DNA of 64,000 nucleotides from CAVRIA01 sp963721115. GTDB lineage: Bacteria; Desulfobacterota; Binatia; HRBIN30; CADEER01. Shown piece by piece: positions 17,820 through 25,252 of this stretch (position 1 is the stretch's first letter; every line of letters starts with the position of its first letter). The notes below the pieces were generated by a model. The model was not told where the DNA came from and did not search any database. It saw nothing but the letters and a program-made list of their open reading frames with translations. Position numbers and translations under genes: made by a program. Location: the NCBI GenBank assembly GCA_963721115.1, contig CAVRIA010000012.1:1-64000 (forward strand), given 5' to 3'.

Positions 17820-19172
17820 TCAGAACGGCAACTGTTCTGCTTGCAACTTGCGTAGCTCGTTGAACATGGCTACGCACGCCGACTCGTCGCGCGGTGATGT
17901 GGGATCTTCGATCAGGGCCTCGAGGGCGGGCTGAGGGTCGCCGGTGAGAGCGGATCTGACGATCTTGTCCTGCAGGGGGACTTGTACGGCGATGTGTCCA
18001 GCGATCGGTTCCGCAATCGGCGGCATCTTCTCGGGATGGATACCGTCACCATCGACCTCGGCGCCTACTTCGACGATGGCACCTTCGGCAACGTTCGGCA
18101 GGTAACCGCGATTCGGCACGTTGACCGCTACAATCCGCTGCCTCTCGCCTGACCAGATCGAGGCGATGATCGGCACGACCTCTTCGAGGCTGTGCCCCAT
18201 ACGCTGCAGCGGCAGCGGTAGCTTGGTGCTTGCCACCCATACGGTCAGCCGTTCGATGACCTTATCGATACGGGCAAACTGATCGACGTGGTCCGGATGG
18301 TGACCGCCGACCTCGTGCGCGAACGGCAGATACTCACCGATGTGGCTGTCGACGGAGCAGGGCACGAGGTCGTGCTCGCGGATCATGTGTGCAACCAGCG
18401 GCGAGTAGAGTTGATCGGCAAGCATGGCAAGCACGGGCCGAGGCTCGCTCGCCCTCGCGAGCCGGGTAAGCATGGGACCGAAATCGAAGAACTTCCTGCG
18501 GAACAGCCTCTTAACCCGCGGTAGCAGGTCCTCTCCCGTCTCTCGGTCGATCATCTCAGTGAAGAATGTGAAGTGGTTGATGCCTGAGGCCTTCGCTGCG
18601 ATCCGTGACGGTGGAATTCGCAGCAACCGGCCGAGTCGAACGATGCCGATCGGCATCTCGTGACACATGCCGACATTGCGAACCTTCGAGCCCTCGTTGA
18701 TGGCGAGCGTCACGCGGCTCATTGGATTCGAGAGATTGATGAGGAAGGCGTCCGGGCAGTGCTTCTCGATGTTAGCACAAATACTCAGCGTGTTTTTGAT
18801 GCTGCGCAGCGAGTGAAAGACCGCACCCGGTCCGCCATTCTCACCGTTGACCTGCGTGGCGCCGTAACGAAGCGGGATCTCGTAGTCCTGGCGCCAATAG
18901 CGAAACCGCCCGTGCTCGGCGCTCGCGATGACGAAGTCGGCGCCGGTCAGCGCTTCGGCCGCATCGGTGGATTGTTCGAGGATGACCGGTTTGCCGTTCG
19001 CAGCGTTGAGCTTCGCTGCGAAGCGGTAGGCTCGCTGCAGTCGAGCTTCGGAGATGTCGTGTAGCACCAGCCGACTGCCGGCGAGCACCCGCGTGTGGAT
19101 GACATCGTTGACCATCGTCGGGCCGAACGACAGTCCGCCCGCGCCTACCAGGGTGATCTTCGGCTTGCTCAC
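17820..19172 (-). CDS. Family 4 glycoside hydrolase (alpha-glucosidase/galacturonidase type, NAD+ and Mn2+ dependent)
   Basis: 450 residues, the usual GH4 length. Rossmann NAD-binding loop GAGGLSFGP (10-18); substrate-binding NPM (149-151); metal-binding Cys170-His171 in NVGMCHEMPIG; His200 in SGINHFTFF. GH4 enzymes cleave glycosides by transient C3 oxidation, elimination and readdition. The MCHE-type metal site with 'NHFTFF' favours the AglA/LplD branch over phospho-beta-glucosidases. It acts in the cytoplasm. The gene is isolated between mobile elements and no sugar transporter is adjacent. Confidence 0.85.
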   Translation of the reverse strand: MSKPKITLVGAGGLSFGPTMVNDVIHTRVLAGSRLVLHDISEARLQRAYRFAAKLNAANGKPVILEQSTDAAEALTGADFVIASAEHGRFRYWRQDYEIPLRYGATQVNGENGGPGAVFHSLRSIKNTLSICANIEKHCPDAFLINLSNPMSRVTLAINEGSKVRNVGMCHEMPIGIVRLGRLLRIPPSRIAAKASGINHFTFFTEMIDRETGEDLLPRVKRLFRRKFFDFGPMLTRLARASEPRPVLAMLADQLYSPLVAHMIREHDLVPCSVDSHIGEYLPFAHEVGGHHPDHVDQFARIDKVIERLTVWVASTKLPLPLQRMGHSLEEVVPIIASIWSGERQRIVAVNVPNRGYLPNVAEGAIVEVGAEVDGDGIHPEKMPPIAEPIAGHIAVQVPLQDKIVRSALTGDPQPALEALIEDPTSPRDESACVAMFNELRKLQAEQLPF

Positions 19173-19178
19173 GACGCA

Positions 19179-19385
19179 CTAGAGATTGCGCAAGCACCGA
19201 GACAAGCGCAACCCCGAACCGAATGTTTCAGACACGCCGGCAACGACCTCGCCGTCGAGGATCGTCGCGTCGACGATCGGGCTGAGAAGCGCCTCGGGCG
19301 GAAGCTCGAAAATGTTCGCCCGCAGGATCACCAGGTCGGCCCGTTTGCCCTCCTCCACCGACCCGATTTGGTCTTCCATGCTGGC
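19179..19385 (-). pseudogene. C-terminal fragment of an amidohydrolase
   Basis: The frame reads IGSVEEGKRADLVILRANIF, then ELPPEALLSPIVDATILDGE: the C-terminal beta-sandwich end of YtcJ/imidazolonepropionase-type amidohydrolases. The rest is absent; the sequence changes into the transposase element end at about 19385. The stop lies 6 bp from the start of the GH4 gene, so the two were once an operon. Confidence 0.75.
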
Positions 19386-20598
19386 AGGGGGGACGATGGT
19401 GCTTTTGTCGCACTTCTCCGAGTTCGGCCCACGACCGATTCGCATTCAACGTGAGCAGGAGATAGTTGACAAATATCACTCGACCATTCCATCGTCTGGG
19501 CCATGCCTCGGCGACCTCGACTCGACGCACCTGGCTGCCTGCATCACGTCATCGTGCGAGGGATCGAGCGGCGCGCCATTTTCGTTGATGACATCGATCG
19601 CGAGCGATTCGTCAAACGCCTTGCGGGGCTAGTGAAGGAATCGGCCGCCCAAGTCCTCGCGTGGAGCCTGCTGCCCAACCACTTCCATCTTCTGCTTCGA
19701 ACCGGTTCCGTGCCCCTCTCCGACCTCATGCGCTGCCTCAACACAGGCTACGCCGTTGAATTCAACCGTCGGCACCTGCGCAGCGGTTACCTGTTTCAAA
19801 ATCGTTTCAAGTCCATCCTCGTCGAAGAGGAGCCGTATCTCCTCCAGCTCGTTCGCTACATCCATCTGAACCCGATTCGGGCCTCGCTCGTCTCTGGGCT
19901 GGAGCAACTGGACGACTACGCGTGGACCGGCCATTCGGCGCTGGTTGGGCACATCAAACGACCCTGGCAGGCGAGCGCGACCGTGTTGGCACTGTTTGCG
20001 CGCCGGGAGCAACCGGCTCGGGAGCGTTACCGCCGATTCGTCGCGGACGGCGTGGGACATGGTAGACGGCCAGAGCTCAGTGGGGGTGGCCTGCGCCGCA
20101 GCCGACGCGGATGGCTCAAGCGGACCGAAAACGTTCGAGGCCGTGATTTGTGGGCATTCGATGAGCGCATCCTGGGATCCAGCGAGTTCGTCGACGAAGC
20201 GCTCGCGCGCGCCGAATCCGAGGTCGACTGCAAAATGAAACTCGCCGATTCATCGGAAAATCGATGGGTTCTCACCGAGCTCGTGCGCCGGGTCGCCGCG
20301 CTGTGCGGGACCACGCCCGCGGAAATCATGAGCCCCTCGCATCGGCCCGCAGCGGTGACCGGACGCGCGCTCGTGTCATATATCTGCGTGATCCATCTCG
20401 GGTTGTCCTTGAACGCCACGGCCCGCTTCCTCGACGTAAAGCGGCATTCGGTCCATCGCTCCATGAATCGCGCCGATCGAGCCTTTGCGTCGGTCGGCTC
20501 CACGCCTGAACAACTCATTCCCAGAACCACCGGCCGATCCTGAGACGAGATCGAGCTCTTTCCGGGGATCTGCAACAAAGGAACCATCGTCCCCCCAT
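19382..20598 (+). mobile_element. Intact REP-associated (RAYT, IS200-like) element
   Basis: The left end TGGCAGGGGGGACGATGGTG and the right end ..CAACAAAGGAACCATCGTCC form imperfect inverted termini (GGGGACGATGGT / ACCATCGTCCCC). It contains one full transposase gene. Related copies lie at 29696-30302 (degenerate) and 30303-31508. It truncates the amidohydrolase gene on its left. Confidence 0.75.
19503..20543 (+). CDS. REP-associated tyrosine transposase, full length
   Basis: 346 residues. N-terminal Y1 domain with HUH motif His60-Phe61-His62 (LLPNHFHLLLRTG) and catalytic Tyr119 in QLVRYIHLNPIRASLV. A long C-terminal extension carries a helix-turn-helix of DnaA-C-like type (LNATARFLDVKRHSVHRSM). 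Such transposases nick and join single-stranded REP palindromes. The gene is intact, unlike its other copies, so it is the best candidate active source here. Confidence 0.9.
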   Translation: MPRRPRLDAPGCLHHVIVRGIERRAIFVDDIDRERFVKRLAGLVKESAAQVLAWSLLPNHFHLLLRTGSVPLSDLMRCLNTGYAVEFNRRHLRSGYLFQNRFKSILVEEEPYLLQLVRYIHLNPIRASLVSGLEQLDDYAWTGHSALVGHIKRPWQASATVLALFARREQPARERYRRFVADGVGHGRRPELSGGGLRRSRRGWLKRTENVRGRDLWAFDERILGSSEFVDEALARAESEVDCKMKLADSSENRWVLTELVRRVAALCGTTPAEIMSPSHRPAAVTGRALVSYICVIHLGLSLNATARFLDVKRHSVHRSMNRADRAFASVGSTPEQLIPRTTGRS

Positions 20599-20655
20599 CG
20601 TCTTAGCCCGATGTCTGCTCTGGACTCGAAAAGCAGAGCGGCGTAGCGTTGCACA

Positions 20656-20888
20656 ATGGGCGCAGAGCCGATCATCGAGACGTTCCGGAAATTGCCTGCG
20701 AGCGAGAAGATCCGTCTGGTTCAGCAGCTGTGGGACGAAATCGCCGAGGAAGTCGCACACCTTCCCCTCACCGAATCGGAGGCCCTCGCCGTCGCTCGAC
20801 GGTCGCATTGATGAATAAGCACGAGGCAAATCCCACTGATGTCGAGCCGTGGGAGGAGGCCCGCGACGACATCCTGCGCAAGCTGTGA
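20656..20888 (+). pseudogene. Addiction-module antitoxin (Unstab_antitox/PF09720 type), frameshifted
   Basis: It begins MGAEPIIETFRKLPASEKIR, then LVQQLWDEIAEEVAHLPLTE: the usual helical start of this antitoxin family. The expected tail (..LD-R--E-KHEANPTDVEPWEEARDDILRKL) is present but spread over two other frames. Two single-base shifts at about 20800-20820 are needed to read it, and as written translation stops at 20812-20814. The reconstructed stop overlaps the toxin start (GTGA at 20885-20888). Confidence 0.65.
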
Positions 20889-21184
20889 AATACCGACTGC
20901 TCGTTGGGCGCCCCGCGAAGGCAGACGTTCGCTCTGCTGCTCGTCGGTACGAGCTGCAGCGGCCCGGGCTGGGACGAGAGTTCGTCGCCCAGGTGGATGC
21001 GGCGTTGAGTCGCGTCGCCGAAAATCCGCTCCAGTACCAAGTGCTTCATCGCGAGACGCGTCGGGCAATCGTCCACCGGTTTCCGTACGGGGTCTTCTAT
21101 CGGATCGAGGCGAGCAACATCGTCGTCTTCTCGGCGAGCCACCTGCACCGCGACCCGGCGTCGTGGAAAGCTCGCGTAGCGTAG
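20885..21184 (+). CDS. ParE/RelE-type toxin
   Basis: 99 residues: VKYRLLVGRPAKADVRSAAR at the start, then GLGREFVAQVDAALSRVAEN, RRAIVHRFPYGVFYRIEASN and VVFSASHLHRDPASWKAR. This is the beta-alpha-alpha-beta3 pattern of RelE/ParE toxins, with the common 'H.RFPY.V.Y' and 'V.a..H..RdP..W..R' signatures. The GTG start overlaps the antitoxin stop. The toxin is intact while its antitoxin is frameshifted, which is odd unless the antitoxin indels are sequence errors. Confidence 0.8.
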   Translation: MKYRLLVGRPAKADVRSAARRYELQRPGLGREFVAQVDAALSRVAENPLQYQVLHRETRRAIVHRFPYGVFYRIEASNIVVFSASHLHRDPASWKARVA

Positions 21185-21290
21185 CGGGGGCTAACAAAGC
21201 GATGAATCCGACCGCTTTGACCCCGCAGCTCGTTGCACGACATCCTGCGCCCGCGGGTTATCGCCAGGACGTTACCTGATCTGATTACCT

Positions 21291-21410
21291 GAAGCGCTGA
21301 TGCTTCGGAAACTTGCGCGTATGCGCCAGGATCCACTCCAGAGTCTCGAAAGCTCTTGATGAAGATCGGGCGATTCACGCATCTGCCCTCTTCCCTTTTT
21401 CCGGCGGCGA
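21291..21410 (-). pseudogene. Remnant copy of the avd 5' region downstream of variable repeat 1
   Basis: This stretch closely matches 25064-25185, the 5' part of avd and the spacer between variable repeat 2 and avd. Shared features are GAAGCGCTGATGCTTCGG, ACTTGCGCG, GCGCCAGGATCCACTCCA and the 'CCCTCTTCCCTTTTTCCGG' spacer. It shows that a target-spacer-avd module was duplicated and that this copy lost the rest of avd. No gene is seen in 21185-21290. Confidence 0.75.
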
Positions 21411-21475
21411 CCGGGGGCTTGCGCCCCCGGACCCCCAGAATCCAGCAATCCAGACGATCAGAATCCAGCAGAGTA

Positions 21476-23201
21476 CTACTGGGCACACCGGAACCCGAGA
21501 TCGCCGTTCCGGCCGGTGCGGGGCCGAGGAGGAGTACGGGCCGGACGCCCGCGCGTACTTCGGCAGATTGCTCCAGGAGCCGCCCCGAACCCCACGGTCA
21601 TCAAGGATCGGTCCTGTACCCATTCCCAGACGTTACCGATCATGTCGAGGGCGCCGTAAGGCGAGGCGCCCGTGTGAACGATCCTACGGGCGGTGTCGAC
21701 GTAGCCGTCGTTGTACCAACGGCGATCGGCAAGTCCGGGACAATTCGTTTCAGCGGTCGCCCGTCGATGTTCGCGACCGGTCCTCCTAGTCCCGTATCCG
21801 CATCGCCCCAGGGATACTTCCGCCCGTCGGTGCCGCGCGCTGCCTTCTCCCACTCGGCCTCCGTCGGCAGCCGCTTCCCTTTCCACTCGCAGTACGCCAC
21901 CGCCTCGTCCCAGTCACGCAGTTGATCGGGTGATCGCCGCGGTCGGATCTTCCCCAGTTGCATGTTTGACCGACGGGTGCTCCTGCCCGTCCCAGAACGC
22001 CGTCCTCAGCCACGCACTTGCGCACTGTCTCTGCGTTGACGCAGCGACGGTACTGCGCCACCGTCACCTCGGTGCGGTCGATCTTGAAAGCCGCTACGAA
22101 GACCTCGTGGCCCGGCTTCACGTCGCCCGCGCACTCTCTGTCGACCTCCTTCGTTACAGCCCATGAAGAACTTGCCGGCCGGCACGTCGACCATGTCACC
22201 GGCGGCAGGCGCCGCATCCGTGCCGGCTCCGCCTTCTCCACGGGCGCAGGCTCGGGCTGGAGATGAACGGGTGAGAACACGAAGTAAGAGACGGCGAGCA
22301 GAACGACGACGGAGACCACGAGCACGGCTCGCGGCGTGAACGTCGCCTCTCGTTTGCCGCCTTCTTCCTTCCGCCCGCCGGCATGCTGCCCCGGTGTTTC
22401 GTCTCTTCGCTGCTGGGCGTCGCCATGGGATACAGGCGCTGTGGAAGTCGGTTCGGGCATCGACGGCACTGCTCGTATGTCTTCACCCCCCTCTTGTGAA
22501 TCTGTCGATTTTCTCTGAAACCAGGCTTCGACGAGCTCAGCCTGAGCGGTTGGGGGGTTGATTCCAAAGGACTTTGTCCGCTCACCCTGAGCTCGTCGAA
22601 GGGTGTCCTCGCATTTATCGACAGACTCTTGTGGCGACGGTTCCGGAATGTCCGGCTGTGCGGCGGGTACGTCCGGTTCGTTATTGCCGAGGTCGCCGCC
22701 GACATCCGGTGAAGTGTCGGCCGACATCGGTTCGCCAGAGGAATCAGGTGGAGGAGGTTCCGGCGCAGGCGGCGAAACCTCTTCCCCGGCAGCGGAAAGG
22801 TAGCGAGGAATGACCTCGAGGAGCCTTTGCAGGTGGGCCTCGAACGGCGGCTCCCAGGCGTCGATCCACTGCGTCGAGGCGAGCAGGAACTCGAGATCGC
22901 CGGCCATCGCGTGATCTTCGAGGCGCAGGGGAATCACCGGGCGGTCGCGGCTGACAGCGCGCTCGATCTCGCGGCTCACCATGTGCGATTCGTTGGCGCG
23001 CCGGGTGAGCAGAAGCACCACCACCGTCGCCTCATCGAGGCCGCGCATGATCTCGGCCGGATAGCTCCGTCCCGGAACGACGTCGCGCGGCGCGATCCAG
23101 CAGCGGTAGCCGGCGCCCTCCAGATGCGCGCAGACCTGCACGGCGCGCTGCCGGTCCTCGGTGGCGTGGCTGATGAAGATGCTGGCCCGCACGTCCCGCA
23201 A
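21476..23201 (-). CDS. DGR target 1: TIR - membrane segment - FGE-fold domain with variable repeat (frameshifted)
   Basis: Order: TIR domain (ASIFISHATEDRQRAVQVCA .. CWIAPRDVVPGRSYPAEI, with Glu at the NADase position), a Pro/Glu-rich linker of about 150 residues, one membrane helix (VLVVSVVVLLAVSYFVF), then an FGE-sulfatase/C-type-lectin-fold domain (VDVPAGKFFMGCN, FKIDRTEVTVAQYRRCV, GKRLPTEAEWEKAARG, GALDMIGNVWEWVQD). The C-terminus is the variable repeat ending DLGFRCAQ. It predicts a cytoplasmic TIR effector with a lectin-like sensor across the membrane, though topology is inferred. At least four indels split the FGE part. Start TTG 23201 or GTG 23192. It lies directly downstream of the reverse transcriptase. 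Confidence 0.75.
21480..21600 (-). repeat. DGR variable repeat 1 (VR1)
   Basis: On the minus strand the shared block runs from GGGGTTCGGGGCGGCTCCTGG to TCGGGTTCCGGTGTGCCCAG. Against the template at 24661-24780 the differences fall mainly where the template has adenine (for example AAC to AGC, CAA to CTG, AAC to TAC, AAC to GGC, GAC to GGC, AAT to GAT). Two small indels disturb the alignment in the middle. The encoded stretch is GGSWSNLPKYARASGPYSSS, then DLGFRCAQ after a frameshift. Confidence 0.8.
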
Positions 23202-24459
23202 TTTGCACCTCCCGCTCGTCGCCGCAAGTCCAAACGGGGTTACCCGGTTTCCCGAAGAGCATCGCTTCACTCCGGCCGGTGCTCTCGGGGAGACGCTCTC
23301 GGACCAGCGCGATACCCCAACCTTCGACTCCGCCAATCGCCGATTCCACCAACGATCGTTCAGCCGTCCGATTCCGAAGCGACGGTGCCCCTTCTTCCGC
23401 CGAGCCGCGGCGGAAGATTGCGTCACCGAACACGTGGCGACGCAAATGCCACGTCGTGCCGTGGGCGGCGTGCGCGTTCCACGCATCGAGTGACGCGCGT
23501 ACGTCATTCCAGCTGAGGACCCCAGCCGCGTAGGCCGCTCGCAGTCGGCGCAGCCGCCGGCGCTGTCGGCGAATCGCGGTCTGATTCAACCGCAGCTGCT
23601 CGGGGCGAGTCACGAAGCCCAGGAACTCGATGCCCCCCTTTACCTGGCGGATCCGGCTCTTCCCGTCGTTGAGGTGCTGGCGGAGGCCGCCCAGGAATTC
23701 GGTGACCGCCGCGCGCGCTGCCGTGAGAACGGCCTTGTCGTCGTGAAAGCAGCAGAAGTCATCCGCGTACCGGAGGTAACGCCGCAGGCGCAGCCGTTCC
23801 GAAATGAAGTGGTCCAACGGATCCAGATACACGTTGCCGAAAAACTGGCTGGTCAGGTTGCCGATCGGGATGCCGCGGCGACGGGACAACGGCGTCAGCA
23901 GGTCGTCGCCCGGGAAGTACCGTGTAGTGGGCTCTTGCGCATTGGATCCGTCGATGATCGCGTCGCACAAGCCGAGGACGCGAGGGTCTTTGAGCCTGCG
24001 GCGCAAGAGCCGCTCGAGAATCGCATGGTCGATGGTCGGAAAGAACTTGTGGATGTCCATCTTCAGGACGTAGCGGGTTGTGCGTGCCCAAGCGACGAAC
24101 TGGCGCAGGGCCCGGTGGGTGCCCTTGTGCCGCCGGCAGGCGAAGCCTTGAAAGGCGAACCGCGGCTCGAATACGGGCTCGATGACGTTGATGAGCGCAT
24201 GGTGTACGACGCGGTCGCGAAACGGCGCTGCCGAAATCAACCGCCGCTTGGGTCGGCAAATCCAGAACGTCCGATACGGGCCTGGGCGATACGTCCCTGC
24301 GCCGAGCTCCCTTTGCAAGCGGAGTAGGTTGCCTTCGAGATCGAGAAAGAAATCCCCGGCTGCCGCGCGCCTTCGCTTGCCGCGCAGTACCTGGTAGGCA
24401 GCCCGATGGAGATTCTCGAAGGGGAGCAGTTGCTCCCAGAGACCGCCAGCCCGTCGCAC
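23032..24459 (-). CDS. Diversity-generating retroelement reverse transcriptase
   Basis: The start is typical for the family (RRAGGLWEQLLPFENLHRAA). Catalytic Asp135 in KMDIHKFFPTID; YADD at 231-234 in YLRYADDFCCF; and IPIGNLTSQ at 197-205, where SQ replaces the QG of group II intron enzymes, a DGR hallmark. There is no maturase or endonuclease domain. The recognisable protein ends near HLRRHVFGDAIFRRG (about 23390). The last about 110 codons run through the start of the TIR gene in another frame, so the true stop was probably lost. It lies just downstream of the template repeat on the same strand. Confidence 0.9.
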   Translation of the reverse strand: MRRAGGLWEQLLPFENLHRAAYQVLRGKRRRAAAGDFFLDLEGNLLRLQRELGAGTYRPGPYRTFWICRPKRRLISAAPFRDRVVHHALINVIEPVFEPRFAFQGFACRRHKGTHRALRQFVAWARTTRYVLKMDIHKFFPTIDHAILERLLRRRLKDPRVLGLCDAIIDGSNAQEPTTRYFPGDDLLTPLSRRRGIPIGNLTSQFFGNVYLDPLDHFISERLRLRRYLRYADDFCCFHDDKAVLTAARAAVTEFLGGLRQHLNDGKSRIRQVKGGIEFLGFVTRPEQLRLNQTAIRRQRRRLRRLRAAYAAGVLSWNDVRASLDAWNAHAAHGTTWHLRRHVFGDAIFRRGSAEEGAPSLRNRTAERSLVESAIGGVEGWGIALVRERLPESTGRSEAMLFGKPGNPVWTCGDEREVQIAGRAGQHLHQPRHRGPAARRAGLRASGGRRLPLLDRAARRRSGTELSGRDHARPR

Positions 24460-24636
24460 GCTCTACCTCTTCAAGGGTGGCCGCTCCGGCCGGCTTCGCG
24501 AGCAGCTACCACAGGCCGGAGCGACCGGTTCATTTTTGGCCCTTCACCAACTCGACGCGGCTACCGGGCCGGGATGCGGGGTGTAGCTCTCGGCGCCTGT
24601 CCGCTCGACCGTGGTACGCGCGGCATCGTGGCCCGA

Positions 24637-24646
24637 GAGGGCCCTC
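24637..24646. repeat. GAGGGCCCTC palindrome in the TR-RT spacer
   Basis: A perfect 10-bp palindrome with partly paired flanks lies between the template repeat and the reverse transcriptase start. It could form a hairpin in the template RNA, which in known DGRs is structured beyond the TR; this is inference only. Confidence 0.35.
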
Positions 24647-24660
24647 CCGGCATGAGAGCA

Positions 24661-24780
24661 ACTGGGCACACCGGAACCCGAGATTGTCGTTCCGGTTGTG
24701 CGGGTTCGTTGGAGTTACGGTTGGACGCCCGCGCGTTCTTCGGTTGATTGTTCCAGGAGCCGCCCCGAACCCCACGGCCA
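24661..24780 (-). ncRNA. DGR template repeat (TR) and template RNA region
   Basis: On the minus strand it reads GGCTCCTGGAACAATCAACC.., then AAGAACGCGCGGGCGTCCAA.. and ..AACCGGAACGACAATCTCGG. AAC and AAT codons dominate, as expected of an adenine-rich DGR template. It carries the same framework as VR1 and VR2 but no gene of its own. One extra G relative to VR2 breaks the frame in the middle, which would not matter for a non-coding template, though it may be an error. It sits between avd and the reverse transcriptase, the usual place. Confidence 0.85.
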
Positions 24781-25114
24781 TCACGTGTCCCCCGCACCCC
24801 CTCCATCCCGAAGGACGGAGCTCTTCAGGCTGCGCTGCCATCCGCCCAGCATCCGCCCCAGCTCGGTCAATGCCGCGGCGAGATACTCGTACTGGTCGAA
24901 GCTCGACAGCTTCAGCCGCATGGACAGGCGGTTGTAGACCTTCAGGCGCTCGAGATGGAAGTCGGCATCGCGCAAGGCCGCACGCTTGTCGTCGTGTCTT
25001 CGTGGCCCACAGCAGGTGATCGTGGAACGACAGGGCCGCCTCCTCGATGCGCTTGGCCATCACGAAGCGCTGATGCTTCGGAAACTTGCGCGTGTGCGCC
25101 AGGATCCACTCCAT
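24781..25114 (-). CDS. avd: Accessory variability determinant (Avd), one frameshift
   Basis: Reconstructed from two frames. EWILAHTRKFPKHQRFVMAK, then RIEEAALSFHDHLLWAT, shift at about 25000, DDKRAALRDADFHLERLKVY, NRLSMRLKLSSFDQYEYLAA and ALTELGRMLGGWQRSLKSS. This is the four-helix bundle of DGR Avd proteins (KFP--QRF-LA-RIE, then LGRMLGGW-K). Avd forms a pentamer that binds the reverse transcriptase and template RNA and is needed for mutagenic reverse transcription. The ATG at 25114 may be internal, because an in-frame stop lies just upstream. Confidence 0.8.
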
Positions 25115-25252
25115 GTGGTCTCGAAGCTCTTGATGAAGATCGGCGATTCACGCATCCTGCCCTCTTCCCTTTTTCCGGCTTGCGACCGCACGGGGCTTCG
25201 CCCCCGGACCCCAGAAATCCAGAAATCCAGAGATCAGAACACAGAAGAGTTA

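Noticed and set aside
23032..24459. Reverse transcriptase as a group II intron or retron enzyme
   Set aside because: No maturase or endonuclease domain, SQ instead of QG at the RT motif, and an adjacent TR with adenine-specific VRs and Avd.
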